A DNA stretch of 64,000 bases, taken from the NCBI GenBank assembly GCA_951230915.1, contig OX579634.1, positions 53,271,570 through 53,335,569 of the forward strand, read 5' to 3'. The DNA is from Antitrichia curtipendula (Eukaryota > Streptophyta > Bryopsida > Hypnales > Leucodontaceae). This document shows, one piece after another, positions 46,862-58,507 of the stretch. Numbering within the stretch: the first letter of the stretch is position 1; the number at the start of each line of letters is the position of its first letter. The notes under the pieces were generated by a model. That model saw only the letters and a list, made by a program, of their open reading frames with translations. It was not told where the DNA came from and searched no databases. Both the position numbers and the translations under genes were made by a program.

Positions 46862-49050
46862 TGCACAAATAGAAATGTATGAGTCACTAACTTCTGTAGA
46901 AATCCATTTGGCATGTGCATGGAATAAAATTGGGAATAGCAATCCCAAATACTTTACTTCTTTCAGATGAGCATCTTAGGTGCCTCACGTTTGTACGCTG
47001 AAGGGATACAGTGTTTGAACAAAGGGTTGCCGTGCTTCCACTGGAGAAATCCATTACACTTTGCAGGCATGGACAGCGTCGGAGTCGGGATCTACGGTTT
47101 CTACATTCGAGCATATAGCCTGGGCATCCTGATTTGGAATAGTGGGTTCAAGCTTCAGCGTTGCAGCTACCTCTGATGTCCACAAATCCCAAAGAATACA
47201 TGCCTCCCATGTGCTTGAATAATCGGAAGGATCTAATTTGTCCAAGTTCATTACGGATGAAAACATGTCTAATGTTGTATTGAATACTTGCCATTCTTGT
47301 CGCGTGGATGTAAGTATTGGATTTGGAGCACAAACTCCAACGAGGTGTGGACCACGTACAAGTATGGGACTGACATTATGTATACAAGAAGTGAGAATCT
47401 CAGTTTCTGGCATACTGGTGCGTAGAGGTCGTGGCACTATTGCTTCGGTATCCGAATCTAGTGTTCTCATCCTCTGTGTCGGACTACAAAACAATGGAGT
47501 AGCCTTCAGAACTCTCTTCTTCAGCATGTTCTGCAAGGTCCTTCCTTGGCTCCTGAGTATTGTCTGATCCTAAACCAATATGCCATCCATAATTATTCAA
47601 ATGGAGGCCTCCAACATGGATTCAGAACTCGGATTGATATTTTACTGTCGGTCATGTCCTACAGTACCGGTGAAGGAATCCCTATTTGTTGAAACACATT
47701 GCACGCACTGATATGGTCCTTCCTATACTAGGTGCATGGTACGTGGCGACGGGTGTCCTTAAAATGTGACTTCCGTGTCATTGCCAAAAAGTCACAAGTC
47801 AATCGACCACATGAATGACGACTATAGAATGACTTCTACATAAAGACCACGGAGATTCCGGACCAGTGAAGACAAGATGCACTTACCTATAGTGAAGTCC
47901 CGCGCCAATGTCGATCCACCTCCACGTATAATGCCCTGCCACATTACACATAGGTAAGTTAGTTACGCTACAAAGTATATGTGCCGGCTGAAACTGCCAT
48001 CTTGTATGCATCACCATGGTCTATGCTTGACCTAATACCATCTTTTAGTGACTGCAACCATGGATTCATGGATGCTTAGCCAATGGGGGGATGGAGGAGT
48101 GGCAATCCCTATTCCATTTCTTTTTAGCTTCGCGATGTCACACACACTGTCATGTGAAAAGTATTACCCTTCCTGTGAACGGATAGTCCTAAAGGTTTTG
48201 GCGCGTGATTATCAATGAAAATCGTCTGTTTTGCACTCATATTCTATTTGATAACTGGAACAATGTTTTGGAAAAGTCACCACTTGTGTTCACGTTATAC
48301 TCACAGGGGTTTAGGCTTCTTACGTCATTCCATGAATGTGTAGGATCCTCTTTGCAGGGATAACTTACACACGATTCCGGACCATTAGGACTTGTAACTT
48401 TCCAAACTGAAGCACCAACGTATACGACACACAGCTGACGCCTCCACACTCGGAATTACATGCAGAAGTCATTTACGAGTTCTGGATCTCATATCGTGAC
48501 AGAGAAATGACTCCACAAAGTCATTCAGGAGTCGTGAAGTTACTTCAATGACTTCAGGGTGACTTCAGGGTGACTGGCCTTTGACGTCACAACGGTTTCT
48601 CCAGAAGTGGACTCACAAGCGGGGAGGCCGCCGCCTTCCGGTCCGTGCACATTAAATTCCACGCCGACAGCTAAGAGTGCAGGTGGAATTCATCATTGGG
48701 TCCTCAATGATTTCAAAACAGTGAGAACCGCACTTCAATGGAGATGAGGATTTCCTCGGTGGAGTGGGCTGTGTTTACTGCCAAGGAGCGCAGCACTCCC
48801 GCCGCCAAATCCAGTCATTTATGATGGTGTACAACACATCGAAAACGCTCATTTCACTAATCACTCACTTGTGAATTCGCCTTAACAACATAGAGATTGG
48901 AGAACTTACAGAGTTTGCCTAGAGCACGCGTTCCACAGGACGACACGAGAAGCACAGCGCGAGCTCCGCGATAGGGTGGACAAGTGGTTTGTCGCCGCTC
49001 TGATCAGTTGAATTCAACACAGTGCGTGAATCCAGGCGTTGGCGACGCTC
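46862..49050. other. CACTA interior resuming after G2; one minus-strand frame of unknown function
   Basis: A 160-residue minus-strand frame lies at 47536-47054, with Asp- and Trp-containing motifs (LDPSDYSSTWEACILWDLW). It is on the same strand as the TNP2 transposase and could be an upstream exon or a third gene; I do not recognise it. TGACTNCA clusters lie at 47765-47840 and 48480-48600. The rest shows nothing. Confidence 0.4.
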
Positions 49051-49173
49051 ATGGAGTCACCGCCAGAGAGCCCACCTCATCCGAAGACTGATTACGAGCT
49101 CTTGCAAGACCAGAAGAAGGCGGAGATGCTCATGGCCTTGGAACCCGTACTGCGCGCCAGGCAGGAGTTGTGA
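49051..49173 (+). CDS. Small 40-residue frame, possible first exon of the accessory gene
   Basis: MESPPESPPHPKTDYELLQD begins a short proline-, acid- and Leu-rich peptide that ends RARQEL. It could be a leader exon or a chance frame. Confidence 0.25.
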   Translation: MESPPESPPHPKTDYELLQDQKKAEMLMALEPVLRARQEL

Positions 49174-50041
49174 GCTGCGGTTCCCCTCGGAAGTCTTGTT
49201 AACTTGTCAAAGTTCTGGTTCTTGCATGCATGCAGTCCCTCCCAGAGTCATAAACGGTCTTCTCTAGCTTGGTGCATGCATGCAGTGCCTCCCCCTCATC
49301 ACTAGTTCTGTACAATTACAGTACAGAACGTCGTGGCTCCTAAATTGACGACCAGAATCCCTATTGTATACGCGAAGTCAGATGCTCGGTCATCTTTTAA
49401 CTACACGATTTGTAATGGTGCTTTGAAATTTTTTCGTGGAGGGGTTAGTGTATTGGCGTCGTAGTGTTTTTAGTATCAAGGCATTAATTTCGCCGCCGTC
49501 ATTTTTCTTGAGTGGCGTGAAGTCGTTCCCTAGTCGCGATGGAGTCACGTTCCAGAGCTTACGACTTTGACGTGACTACAGTGAAGTCAGGAAGCAGTTG
49601 TGAGAGAGTCGCGTGCTCGGAAGAATGGGCCTAGAAGCCGTTTCCGTTGCCGGTCCACGTGGAACCTAGTGCCGGTGGGTGTGCGCCTTTGAAGAGGATA
49701 GCGAGAAACCCTAATGGCACACACTTGCGTTGTCTTGTTTTGCGATCATGGTAGTGAGACATTTTTCTTGAATTCCAGAGCGAGAGGGGTGCTCATGTTT
49801 GCTTTAGGCGTCTCCTGATTTCTTCTAGTTCTTGCGAGTTTACCCACCTGCTATGTGGTGGAATTGCAGGGACGGCGAGGAAGCGAGGAAGAAGCCGCCC
49901 CGTCATGCCAGCGCCGAGAGGAAGACGAAGGACGCGCTTCTCCATAGGCGGACAATTCTCCCGAGGCGAGGCCTTCGAGGACGCACAGTGAAGCAGCGGA
50001 GCGCAGCAAGCAAGCGCGGAGATCGGCCAAATTCCAAAATG

Positions 50042-50165
50042 GCAAGCGAGCGGGACTCCTCCTCCGAGGCGACAGAGTCCAATGACGAGGCCATCACAAA
50101 AGGTCTTTTGCACCTTGCAATCGCTTGTGACCTTGAGCGGCAATTCAAGGATGCGGATGGTGCAG
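50042..50165 (+). CDS. CACTA accessory (TNPA-like) gene, early exon
   Basis: MASERDSSSEATESNDEAIT begins an acidic then helical stretch. It ends at a GCAG|GTAATT donor and joins in phase with the exon whose acceptor is TTTGTACAG at 50579. Confidence 0.5.
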
Positions 50166-51234
50166 GTAATTTCTTGGACAAGGATTCCCTGTTGTGGTTT
50201 GAGGGTTTTTGGCACTGCATTTTGCGTTGTCGTAGGAGGACATATGCGGCTGCTCACTGCAACACGGCTCAGTTATGAGCGTTCCAGTCTCGCGCTTGTG
50301 ATTGCACTTGCCGAACCAGCATATTCGTTATTGACTGGTTTCAGAAATCAACGGCAATGCGTACACGTTCATTTTGTGCATCTTTCAAGGTTTTTGCAAG
50401 TGCAACTTCAAGTCACCTGGCTCATTGCTGTAACGCGCTTCTTCTGTGACTGCAGTTAAAACCCCGTTACAGATAATTTAGTTGCTTGTCCGGCCCCGGG
50501 ATTAGGGTCCCTCCTCAATGGCACTCACTTTTTGGCAGGAAAACTAACTAGCGCGTGCGGTGCTCCAGTCTTTGTACAGATGACATTCAGTTGCGAGAAG
50601 ACTCTAGCAACGACAACATGGAGGAGAGCAAACCTCTGCTGAATCGCAGATCCAAGCGGGCAAAATTTGGTGGCCCGTCCAAATTGCCAGCGAAGGAGAA
50701 GTCTGCGAAGGCGTTGGAGCCGGGACGTCCACCAAGCGCGACTCCGTACGCATTGGGTTGGACGTGGCAGCCGGCTCAGTGGATGTCCGCACAGTCCTCT
50801 CAACCACCACCCACTTGGAATGGGCCTCAACCACCCATGACTGCAGCGCCATGGTCCGAGAGTGCTAGAGGATCTTTACAGGACAGTCACTACAAGAAAA
50901 CGGGTATTTTATGACTGCAAAAATATGACTGAGGATGACTGACGACTAGTTGCAGTCATATTCTTGAAGGCCAACACATTGAGGAAAAATATGACTGCAA
51001 AATATGACTGTTAGTCATTTTTGGGCCTTCTACTTCATAAGTATACACTATACGACCATTAGGAACACCAAAGTACTTCATAGGGAACGTAGGGAACATG
51101 TTTGGGGAACGTTGAGTCATATTGTCAGTCATATTTCCATAGTAGTGACATTTTTTTGATTTGGGCAACCCAAAAAAAATACGGGCAATTCAAAAAAAAA
51201 TTAGAAAAACCATTGTTTAAGATTTTGAAATCCT

Positions 51235-51430
51235 ACTCACCTATTTTTTAGGATTTTGAAACCTAGTCACCACTTTTTTAGGGTTTTGAGATCCTAGCCG
51301 CCACTTTTTTTAGGATTTTGAAACCCTAGCCGTCACTTTTTAGGGTTTTGAAACCCTAGCTGCCACTTTTTTAGGGTTTTGAAACCCTAGCCGCCACTTT
51401 TTAGGATCTTGAAACCCTAGCCGCCACTTC
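51235..51430. repeat. Tandem GTTTTGAAACCCTAGCCGCC repeat
   Basis: About six copies of a unit of about 30 bases, TTTTTAGGGTTTTGAAACCC plus TAGCCGCCAC, inside the small CACTA element. Confidence 0.85.
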
Positions 51431-51469
51431 TTTTGGCCCTTCTTCCTTGCCTTTTATTGTCTCTTAGCT

Positions 51470-51910
51470 CATACTTGTTATTGTTTCTTAGTTGTTGTCT
51501 TTTGTTGCATCTTATCTCTTCTTTCTTGTTGCTTCCTAGTTCTAATCATGCTTCTTGTTTCTTGTTATTGCATCTAAACTCATTCTTTCTCTACCATTTT
51601 AACTCTTATCTTCTTCTTAGTTCTTTTTTTTATTCTTCTTGTTGTTTTTTAATTCTTACTTCTTGTTTTTTTTGTTGGATCTTAACTCTTGTTTCTTGTT
51701 GTGTCTTAGTTGTTGCTTCTTGTTTCTTGTTGTATCTTAGTTGCTGTTTCTTGTTTCTTGTTGTGTCCTAGTTGTTGTTTCTTGTTTCTTGTTGTATCCT
51801 AGTTGTTGCTTCTTGTTTCCTATTGTGTCTTAGTTGTTGCTTCTTGTTTCTTGTTGCATCTTAACTCTTGCTTATTGTTATCTCTTAGTACTTGTCTATT
51901 TTTCTTCTTG
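51470..51910. repeat. Pyrimidine-rich TTCTTGTTGTNTCTTAGTTG repeats
   Basis: Low-complexity units of TGTTTCTTGTTGTATCTTAG type. The Leu/Ser/Cys-rich frame through it is an artefact. Confidence 0.8.
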
Positions 51911-52319
51911 TTTTCTCCATCATCATTCTTATTTTTCCTACCCTAAACTTAAGCTACATATTTTGTATTGTTATAAGCCTTTGAAGGTTGAGATTTGTTT
52001 TTCATTCACTAAAAATTAACCTCCCATTTCTTTAATTGTTTATGCAGGCACCAAAAGTTGAAACAAAGTCATTGGAGGCTACTTGCAATCCAATAGAGCC
52101 ATCTTCACATTATTGTAAGGAATATAGGCCTTTTTGAATTTTGTGAATGATTCATTGTAGTATATATGTTTTGTATTGGTGATTAATAAATGTTAATGAT
52201 GAGAGTTGCTTTCCTTCTTACATTCTTTCTTTCCAATATGATTATCTCTTGTATATCTTTAAAATCATACGTATTCATTTTTAACTACATGGAGTCTTTT
52301 CCAATATATGACTTTGTAT

Positions 52320-52680
52320 TTTCCAAAATATGACTGCAATTAGTCATAAACTACCAAATGAATGACATCCACATGAAGTACCACATCAACCAAAATATGA
52401 CCCATAAGAGTCATATTTCACATTAATAAAATATGACTCACAAGAGTCATATTCCACATCATTCAAAAATATGACTAACAAGAGTCATATTCCACATCTA
52501 CAAAAAATATGATTGTACAAAGTCATATGCCACATTAGCCAAAATATGACTCACTGCAGTCATATGCCACATTAGCCAAAATATGACTCACCGCAGTCAT
52601 ATTCCACGTCAGCCAAAATATGACTGATCGCAGTCATATTCCACGTCATCCAAAAAAATTGACTACGTGGAGTCACATGC
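52320..52680. repeat. Tandem AATATGACTCACAAGAGTCATATTCCACAT repeat
   Basis: About eight units, each with an ATGACTNNNNGAGTCAT-type dyad joined by CCACATYANCAAA. These are subterminal repeats of the small CACTA element. Confidence 0.85.
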
Positions 52681-54014
52681 CACGTAGAATTAATTTTTGT
52701 TTGCCCGAGCAACTCAATAAAAAGTCAAGCCCTCAAAGATAGTCAAAATATACGCCTTGTTGGCAAAATACGGCTAATTATGGATAATTATACCCCCCAA
52801 AAAATATGATTGCCAATATGACTGATGTCCGAAGCGACTTGTCGGTAATGACTCATGTCAGTCATATTGCAGTCATCTACAGTAATTTCTGCGACCAGTC
52901 ATATTTTTTGATTTTAGGACTCATTGCAGTCGTATTTTGCAGTCATAAAACACTGGTTTTGTTGTAGTGAGTGAAGACAGGGCTTCGCGGAGGAAGCGAC
53001 GTCAAGCATACGATGCAGGGAGCCAGAATTGCGAAGCGGAAGGGAAGAAGCCAAATTACATTGTTGTTGGCAAAGGTGGTGAAGTGGATGCAGGGTGTAA
53101 GGGGAAAAACGCCTGGGATGAGGCAATCCGGGACTATACCCCAAGGATGCTGGATATGTCCTGCACTACTTGGTCCAAGCAGGACCCTTACGCTGTTCGT
53201 AAGCTTAGAGAAGCTTTGGAAAGTGAGTTTGAGTACCGGGGTCAACCCCTGAGCTTGGTGGGCTTCAAAATTGCCATAATCAAGTTTATGAAGTCTGAGC
53301 GATCTCGCTTGAAGGTGAAGTGGCTAGCAAGACAGGTTGATTGCCTTGACCACATCAACGGTTCGCAGTGGGAGAGGTTGATAGACTACTGGGACACACC
53401 TGCCCAGTATATGAAGTCGCTGAAAATGAAATCTGCTCAGCAAAGTGTGAAGTCAAGCCACGTCGTGGGAAGGAAAGGGAAAGCTGGCAAGGAGGTTGCC
53501 TTGGTAAGTACCTGGCTTACCGTGGGTTTTTTTCTGATTTTGCTTGCTTCCTTTGTTTCTTTTGAGAGGTGTGAACGTCACCGCACTAGAGCAAACTGAA
53601 AATGCCATTGACTTGCCTTTTGTGGCATTGGATTGTGCACAGAGAATCCCGGGAAACGACTCCAGGGATCACTAATCTAGCGGAAGGACTCAACTTCACT
53701 CCACCCGCTTGTGAAGGGAGACCAGTATGTGCTTTGTCAACCATTGTCTTCCCCCCCACTGTCTCTTTGTTTTAGTTGTGTGTGCGTGTCATTGAGCAGG
53801 GGTTTCCTATTTCTGTAGTTGCAGTGCAGTCACTTTGAAGTCGTATGACCCGATTGAAGTTCTGGGAAAGTCATTTTTTTCCGTTGTGACTGCATCATAA
53901 CTGCGCTGTGACTACAGCATGACTGTAGTATGGCTGTGCAATTTCTACCATACATATGGATGACTAATCGCGTGAATCTTGTCTTCTTGGCTGTTCATAA
54001 GCCGTCCGATGCAG

Positions 54015-55663
54015 GGGACAATGGTTTGCGCTCCACGGTTGAGTCTTTGAAGCGTGATGTGGATGCTAAGTTCACTCAAATCGTTGCACCCACCACGGCC
54101 CAAGCATCTGCAATTGACGACCTGAAGGTGATGTTTGCGGATTTCTTGGGAAAGTCAAAGGGTCCCACAGTAGGCAGTCCATCCATTACGGAATCAGCGC
54201 TTGAAAATGAGGACTCAGCTGGGGCCGCGCAGCCTTTACGGAAGTCGCGGAGTAAGGTGATTGCTGATGACGGTGACCAGTTGGCATCGAAGGCAGCAGT
54301 GACATTGTCGGACGACTTTGAAGTGCCGAAGGTTCACTTACCTAAACCCCTGTCGCCGCGCTGGAAGGTGGAGGATCACGACCCATCTGCTCCGACGTTG
54401 CATGTAGGGGTGAAGCCGTCTGAAGAAGATGGTTCCGTCGCCGATGCTATGGCAAAGCATGTAGTTACTCCAGCTGCAGCAGGTTCCCCCGACTGCTACA
54501 TTTTGTCGCCGGACAAGCCTAGACCGCGTATAGGTCTTGCAATTGACACTGAGCGTGAACCTGACCACAACGAGGATCAATGTGTTGGCCCTGTGGACCA
54601 GCCACAGAAAATATGCTCCACACTCCTCCAGGCGGTTTCTCCTATGACACTAGAATCTGTTGTTTCTCCTGTGACAGGTGCTGACGATTCTCCTGCCAAG
54701 GTGCTCGAAGGGAATCCAATTGGTGCTGCCAACACCCATTCCTCCGAGGAGCGCACCATGGATTGTGGCAATGCGGAGGTCAACCCAGATGAAGGAGGTG
54801 AGGGAGGTTTAGCGGTCTTCCCTGTTGACCACGCTACGGCAGCTGATGTTGCACCTGCGCCGGCTAGGAAGGCTAAGAAAGCTTCCAAGTCCCCCTCTAA
54901 GGTTTGTAAGTCGCAGCCCCCAATTCCTTCTGCATCCGTTCCTGAGGTTCCTTTCCTCACCTTGCAGGACGTCGTGACTAATCAGATGGGTGGCTCAAGT
55001 TCACATGCTCCGAAGTTGATCATTTTCAACGTTCAAGGAACCCTTCCGGACTGTAGAATGCTTTCTACTGCCAACCCAAATACTAGCATCCGTGTTAGCA
55101 CGACAACGAAGTCCCATAGAGTAGTTTATCGTCCTTGGCTTAAACATTTTCTGGCCCGTTGCTTCTCACATTTCAAAGTAGCGTTTTGGGGTAGCAGAAG
55201 CGCTCCATACATGTTGGATGTGGTTCCAGCAATGTTGAGAGGGTTCTACAGTCATGCCTCTGACAAAGATCCCCTCTTCTGCTGGTCCTGTACTGGTAAT
55301 TCTACAAGTGGAGGAGAACACGGTAATGGGAATTTGGGGGAGAAGCCCTTATCCGTAGTCTATGGCCAGTACCCTGAGTTCACGGAGGAGAACACGTTAA
55401 TTGTGGATAGTAAGAGCTGTAGGGTTGCTTGCAATGCGGAAAAGAATGTGGTCATCACGAACCCATTCTATGTAAAGTGGCTGCGCACCATAGCTGACGA
55501 CAGAGATTATCTAAAGTTTTATCTGTGGCCCGTCTTGGAAGCTTTCTGGAGATGTCCGGACGTCAGTGCCTTTCGAGCGAAGTACCCTGAAGTGCACAAC
55601 GAGTCCAAGTCTGAATGGCTTCAAACCAAGATCCGTAGAACTGGATACCATTTTCGTGAAACG
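54015..55663 (+). CDS. CACTA accessory gene exon with a dead FCP1/NIF-type phosphatase domain
   Basis: The exon starts after a GATGCAG acceptor. The N-terminal part is helical and acidic (STVESLKRDVDAKFTQIV), followed by a long Pro/Ser/Ala linker. The C-terminal 200 residues follow the FCP1/SCP (NLI-interacting factor) HAD phosphatase fold: LIIFNVQGTL in the place of the catalytic FDLDGTL, RPWLKHFLARCFSHFKVAFWGSRS, KPLSVVYGQYPEF, and ENTLIVDSKSCRVACN. Both catalytic Asp residues of the DxDxT motif are changed (Asn and Gln), so the domain should bind and not cleave. It probably recognises a peptide such as a polymerase tail; that is inference. The donor ACG|GTAGGA joins the 55767 exon in phase. 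Confidence 0.72.
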
Positions 55664-55766
55664 GTAGGAGGTGAGGGGATTTGCCTCCCAGACGGTTTCA
55701 AACACCAAGCGACCCTCACCTTCAACACTACTTCACATGTTTAACTTCTCTCTCGTGTTTGTGCAG

Positions 55767-55844
55767 GGAAGAACGGGGAAGCAAAATACCAGATTGAAAA
55801 CAACCTTTGCTACGGAGAAGAAACATGATGCTGCACCAAAGAAG
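55767..55844 (+). CDS. Accessory gene exon, basic
   Basis: Acceptor TTTGTGCAG, donor AAGAAG|GTACGG, 26 codons, Lys/Thr-rich, in phase with the exons on both sides. Confidence 0.6.
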
Positions 55845-57096
55845 GTACGGTCACTTATACACTCACCTCATGTCGGACGCAGCATGCCCACCCTGCAGTC
55901 GCGTTGTTGTCGTGTATGAGTCACCAGGGAGTCGTGTTGCACTCGTGACTACTCCAAAACTGCTGTTTCAGTGAGGTTGCAGTCGTGAATTCGGTCCGTC
56001 ACTGCATCATGACTGCAGTATTCTTCAATGTCGCCCTCACGCGCCCGGGTCTGATTGGGAGTTCAGTTGTCTGGATTTCATGAAGTCTAGTCACTGCGAA
56101 CTTGTTCTTCACGTTACGCGCGGAAGAAGTATTCAATTACGCTGCGGTGTGCTTAGAATAATTGAAGAAGTGGCTGCATCAGGGCGTGCGGTCCCCTGGA
56201 TCCATGTATGTTGTCCATATCATGTGTATTCATTCAGTTATGATGGTAGCCCCTACAGTTTATAGCGCAGTAGGCTGTATGTTCTTCAGGCGACGTGACT
56301 CTACTCTGCCACGGTTTCTAGGGAAAAGGTGATTGTAGAGTCAATGACTGTGTGCTCGTCTATGCGAATTACTACTTTCGCAAGAGACGCAGGGCTAGAG
56401 AGGTTCTAGTTTTGCAGGGGAAAGAATGCATGTCTACACTAAATCAAACAAGCAGTTTCTTGTTGTGGAGGAAGCTCACCCTTCAAGCGCGTTTTTGTCG
56501 TCTGCGAGTCACTTTGAAGTCGTGTTGCAGTCGTGACTTCTGTCCAGTGTCTTTGCAGTCGTGAATTGCGTCCGCGACTGCTTCATGACTTTAGTAAGCT
56601 TGAATGTAGCATAGAAGCACTCAGGTCTTACGTGTGTGTTGGAGTGCTTTCGGTTAAGTCTTCTCCTGTGGAATTGTTCTTCATGTACGAGAAGGGGAGA
56701 TGACACAGTCTGTCACGCTACGGTGGGCTTACAGTAAGTCAGCATGTCCAAAATTCATAGCGGTTTTAGGGTGGGTTAATGAGGGGCAGTAGCTTCATGC
56801 TTGTTAATTCAATTGTGATGGTAGTCTTTTGAGCTTCACTCGCAGTAGGCTTTCACGTTGTTCATACTTGAATTCATTGTGGTAGGGTTTTTTAGAGCAG
56901 TCCAAGTCACTGTACTATCGATCTAAAGTCAAATGGCATTGAAGTTCTACTTCCGTAGGGAAACATGACTATACTAAGTCGTGCGGCAGTGACATTGAAG
57001 TCGCGTTATGCGATGTATTGCAGGTGCGCAATGACTGTAGACGCAGCCTTTGTAATTGCGCCTTAAGTGAACTGATTTTTGTCTTGCATGCCACAG
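55845..57096 (+). other. Intron with TGACTGCA clusters
   Basis: Clusters of GACTGCAG, AGTCGTGA and TGACTGTAG words at 55920-56040, 56280-56350, 56510-56600 and 56900-57040. No gene seen. Confidence 0.6.
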
Positions 57097-57372
57097 GGTT
57101 TCAACATTGGCGACAAAGTCTTCGTGATGAACCCACATGTTGTGCGACAGAAGGTGGCAGTTGGAAAGGTTAGTGGATTTCACGGGTCTCACAAGTTTCA
57201 CGGAGTAGAAATTCCACCATCGTGGTTGAAGGTGGACATCCGTGAAGTGCTTCAAACTGGGGTGGCCCTCATGTTCCCCAATGACGCAGCTGACATGACG
57301 TTGATAGAGCATGCAAAGGGGTCTTCCGCAATTTGGAACCAGAAGTACGTCAAGCAGGCAAATGGCACTTGA
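57097..57372 (+). CDS. Accessory gene last exon, DUF8039-like domain
   Basis: Acceptor GCCACAG, phase 0. It encodes FNIGDKVFVMNPHVV, VAVGKVSGFHG and a final SAIWNQKYVK before TGA. The pattern (VAVGKV, a central V-D-I-x-E-V, a terminal A-x-G-x2-A/I-W-x2-K) resembles the small beta-rich domain at the end of plant En/Spm ORF proteins (DUF8039). Confidence 0.6.
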   Translation, partial: GFNIGDKVFVMNPHVVRQKVAVGKVSGFHGSHKFHGVEIPPSWLKVDIREVLQTGVALMFPNDAADMTLIEHAKGSSAIWNQKYVKQANGT

Positions 57373-57699
57373 TGTAGGGTATACAGTTGTGTTTGCTAAC
57401 ATTGGAGCCTTGAGGACGACTTGGTGGACGCCATGTATGTAGGGGCTGCGGTTTTCTCCCGCTCTTTTCCTTGTGAAATGCAGAACCTTCTTTCAAAATG
57501 CATGCTCAGCTAATATGCCCCATTGTTGTCAGTAGTCAAGCGCATTCATGTTTTGGACTACTCCCTGCGTGTTAGAAATGTGTTTTAATTTTGTTTTGAA
57601 GTATTCCCTGCGTGTTAGCACTTAGCAATGTGTTTTCATTTCTGAACCCATGATGAGGTCGTCATTTGATTTTCATGAACGCTCACACTCGTCTCCGCA

Positions 57700-58507
57700 T
57701 TCTGTAGTCGTGACTTCAGCACTACTTCAGAATAACTGCACATGCTTCTGTTCCGCAACTCTAAGGTGACTGTAGTACGACTTGTGCATGACCTATTTGT
57801 GTCCACCCCTTATTGTCTACGTCACATTCATCCGCGACTACACAATGACTGTAGCATGACTTCTGGAAAACGTCCACATCAGATTCACGAGGGGTCACTC
57901 TCAACTGTGATGTGACTGCATCGTAACTGCGCAAGGAATGTCCACGTCAGATTTTACACGGGTAAAACGCAACTGTAAAATGACTGCCGCAACCACATTC
58001 GTTATGTCCACGTCGGATTTAGAAGGGGTAGGACGTCACTCTAAAATGACTCCTCCATGACTGCAATAGCAAGTCCACGTCAGATTTTAGACGGGTCAGA
58101 CGCAACTCCAAAATGACTTCACCGTGACTGCCTCGAGGATGTCCACATCAGATTAAAAAGGGGTCAAATGCAACTCCAAAATGACTTCACCGTGACTGCG
58201 CTTCCATTGTCCACGTTAGATTTATCATGGGTCAAGTCGTTATCCACCTCGTCCAAAAAAGCCCTCCCTTTCCACATGGCAGCTCAAAACCATCTTTCCA
58301 AGGCTTTCTTTCTTTATCAAGCCTCATATCATCCAAAGTCTCATCCGTTCCTTCTTTGTTAGGTAATAATATCTCTGCAGTCATTCTTGTAAATGACTTG
58401 TCCGAAATGATTGCAGCGCCACGGAGTCATTCTTTCGTTTTGCGACTGCAACGCGACTGTTTTGCAGTCATTTGCACAGTCACGTTTTTCTCCATTTTTT
58501 TGTAGTT
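57700..58507. repeat. CACTA right subterminal repeats and terminus
   Basis: About six tandem units of about 60 bases (57840-58230), each with a GTCCACGTCAGATTT word, an ACGGGTCA-type word and CTCCAAAATGACTTCACCGT. At 58430-58485 are TGCGACTGCAACGCGACTG and TGCAGTCATTTGCACAGTCA. The terminus is TTTTTTTGTAGT. Confidence 0.85.

Larger units (their letters stand above)
50888..52969. mobile_element. 2.1 kb non-autonomous CACTA element
   Basis: Ends are CACTACAAGAAAACGGG and CTGGTTTTGTTGTAGTG, flanked by AGT on both sides (50885-50887 and 52970-52972). It has no transposase. It carries TATGACTGCA/TGCAGTCATA words at both ends, so it was probably moved by an En/Spm system using the same type of binding word as the host element. 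Confidence 0.92.
50580..53503 (+). pseudogene. TNPA-like exon with a Ptta/En/Spm domain, split by a small CACTA element
   Basis: Coding parts are 50580-50887 and 52973-53503. Removing 50888-52969 plus one AGT gives an unbroken frame (GSLQDS then EDRASRRKRR). A basic, Trp/Pro-rich first half is followed by a region like the plant Ptta/En/Spm transposase family (PF03004): FKIAIIKFMKSER, WERLIDYWDTPAQYMKSLK and a Gly/Lys-rich end. The donor is TTG|GTAAGT. In En/Spm the TNPA protein binds the subterminal repeats and works with TNP2; that role is likely here. Confidence 0.7.
20360..58507. mobile_element. Large En/Spm-type (CACTA) element, with nested insertions
   Basis: The left end is CACTACAAGAAAACGGCC. 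The right end is a decayed TTTTTTTGTAGT(T) at 58495-58507, where the last base should be G. TTG flanks both sides (20357-20359 and 58508-58510), the 3-base duplication expected of CACTA elements. The interrupted host gene rejoins in frame. Inside are a TNP2-type transposase on the minus strand (21.6-25.9 kb) and a TNPA-like accessory gene on the plus strand (49-57.4 kb). Many TGACTGCA/TGACTTCA words occur near both ends and in introns. Without the 20.5 kb G2 and the 2.1 kb CACTA insertions it would be about 15.5 kb. Confidence 0.85.

Noticed and set aside
51433..51771. Leu/Ser/Cys-rich 112-residue frame
   Set aside because: Low-complexity pyrimidine repeat inside a non-autonomous CACTA element.
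53643..53727. A further accessory-gene exon before 53727 (CCA|GTATGT donor)
   Set aside because: One frame is open but it does not fit the phase of the upstream TTG|GTAAGT donor; evidence too weak.
57840..58230. CRISPR-like array
   Set aside because: The about 60-base units repeat throughout with no unique spacers, and they are the subterminal repeats of the CACTA element.
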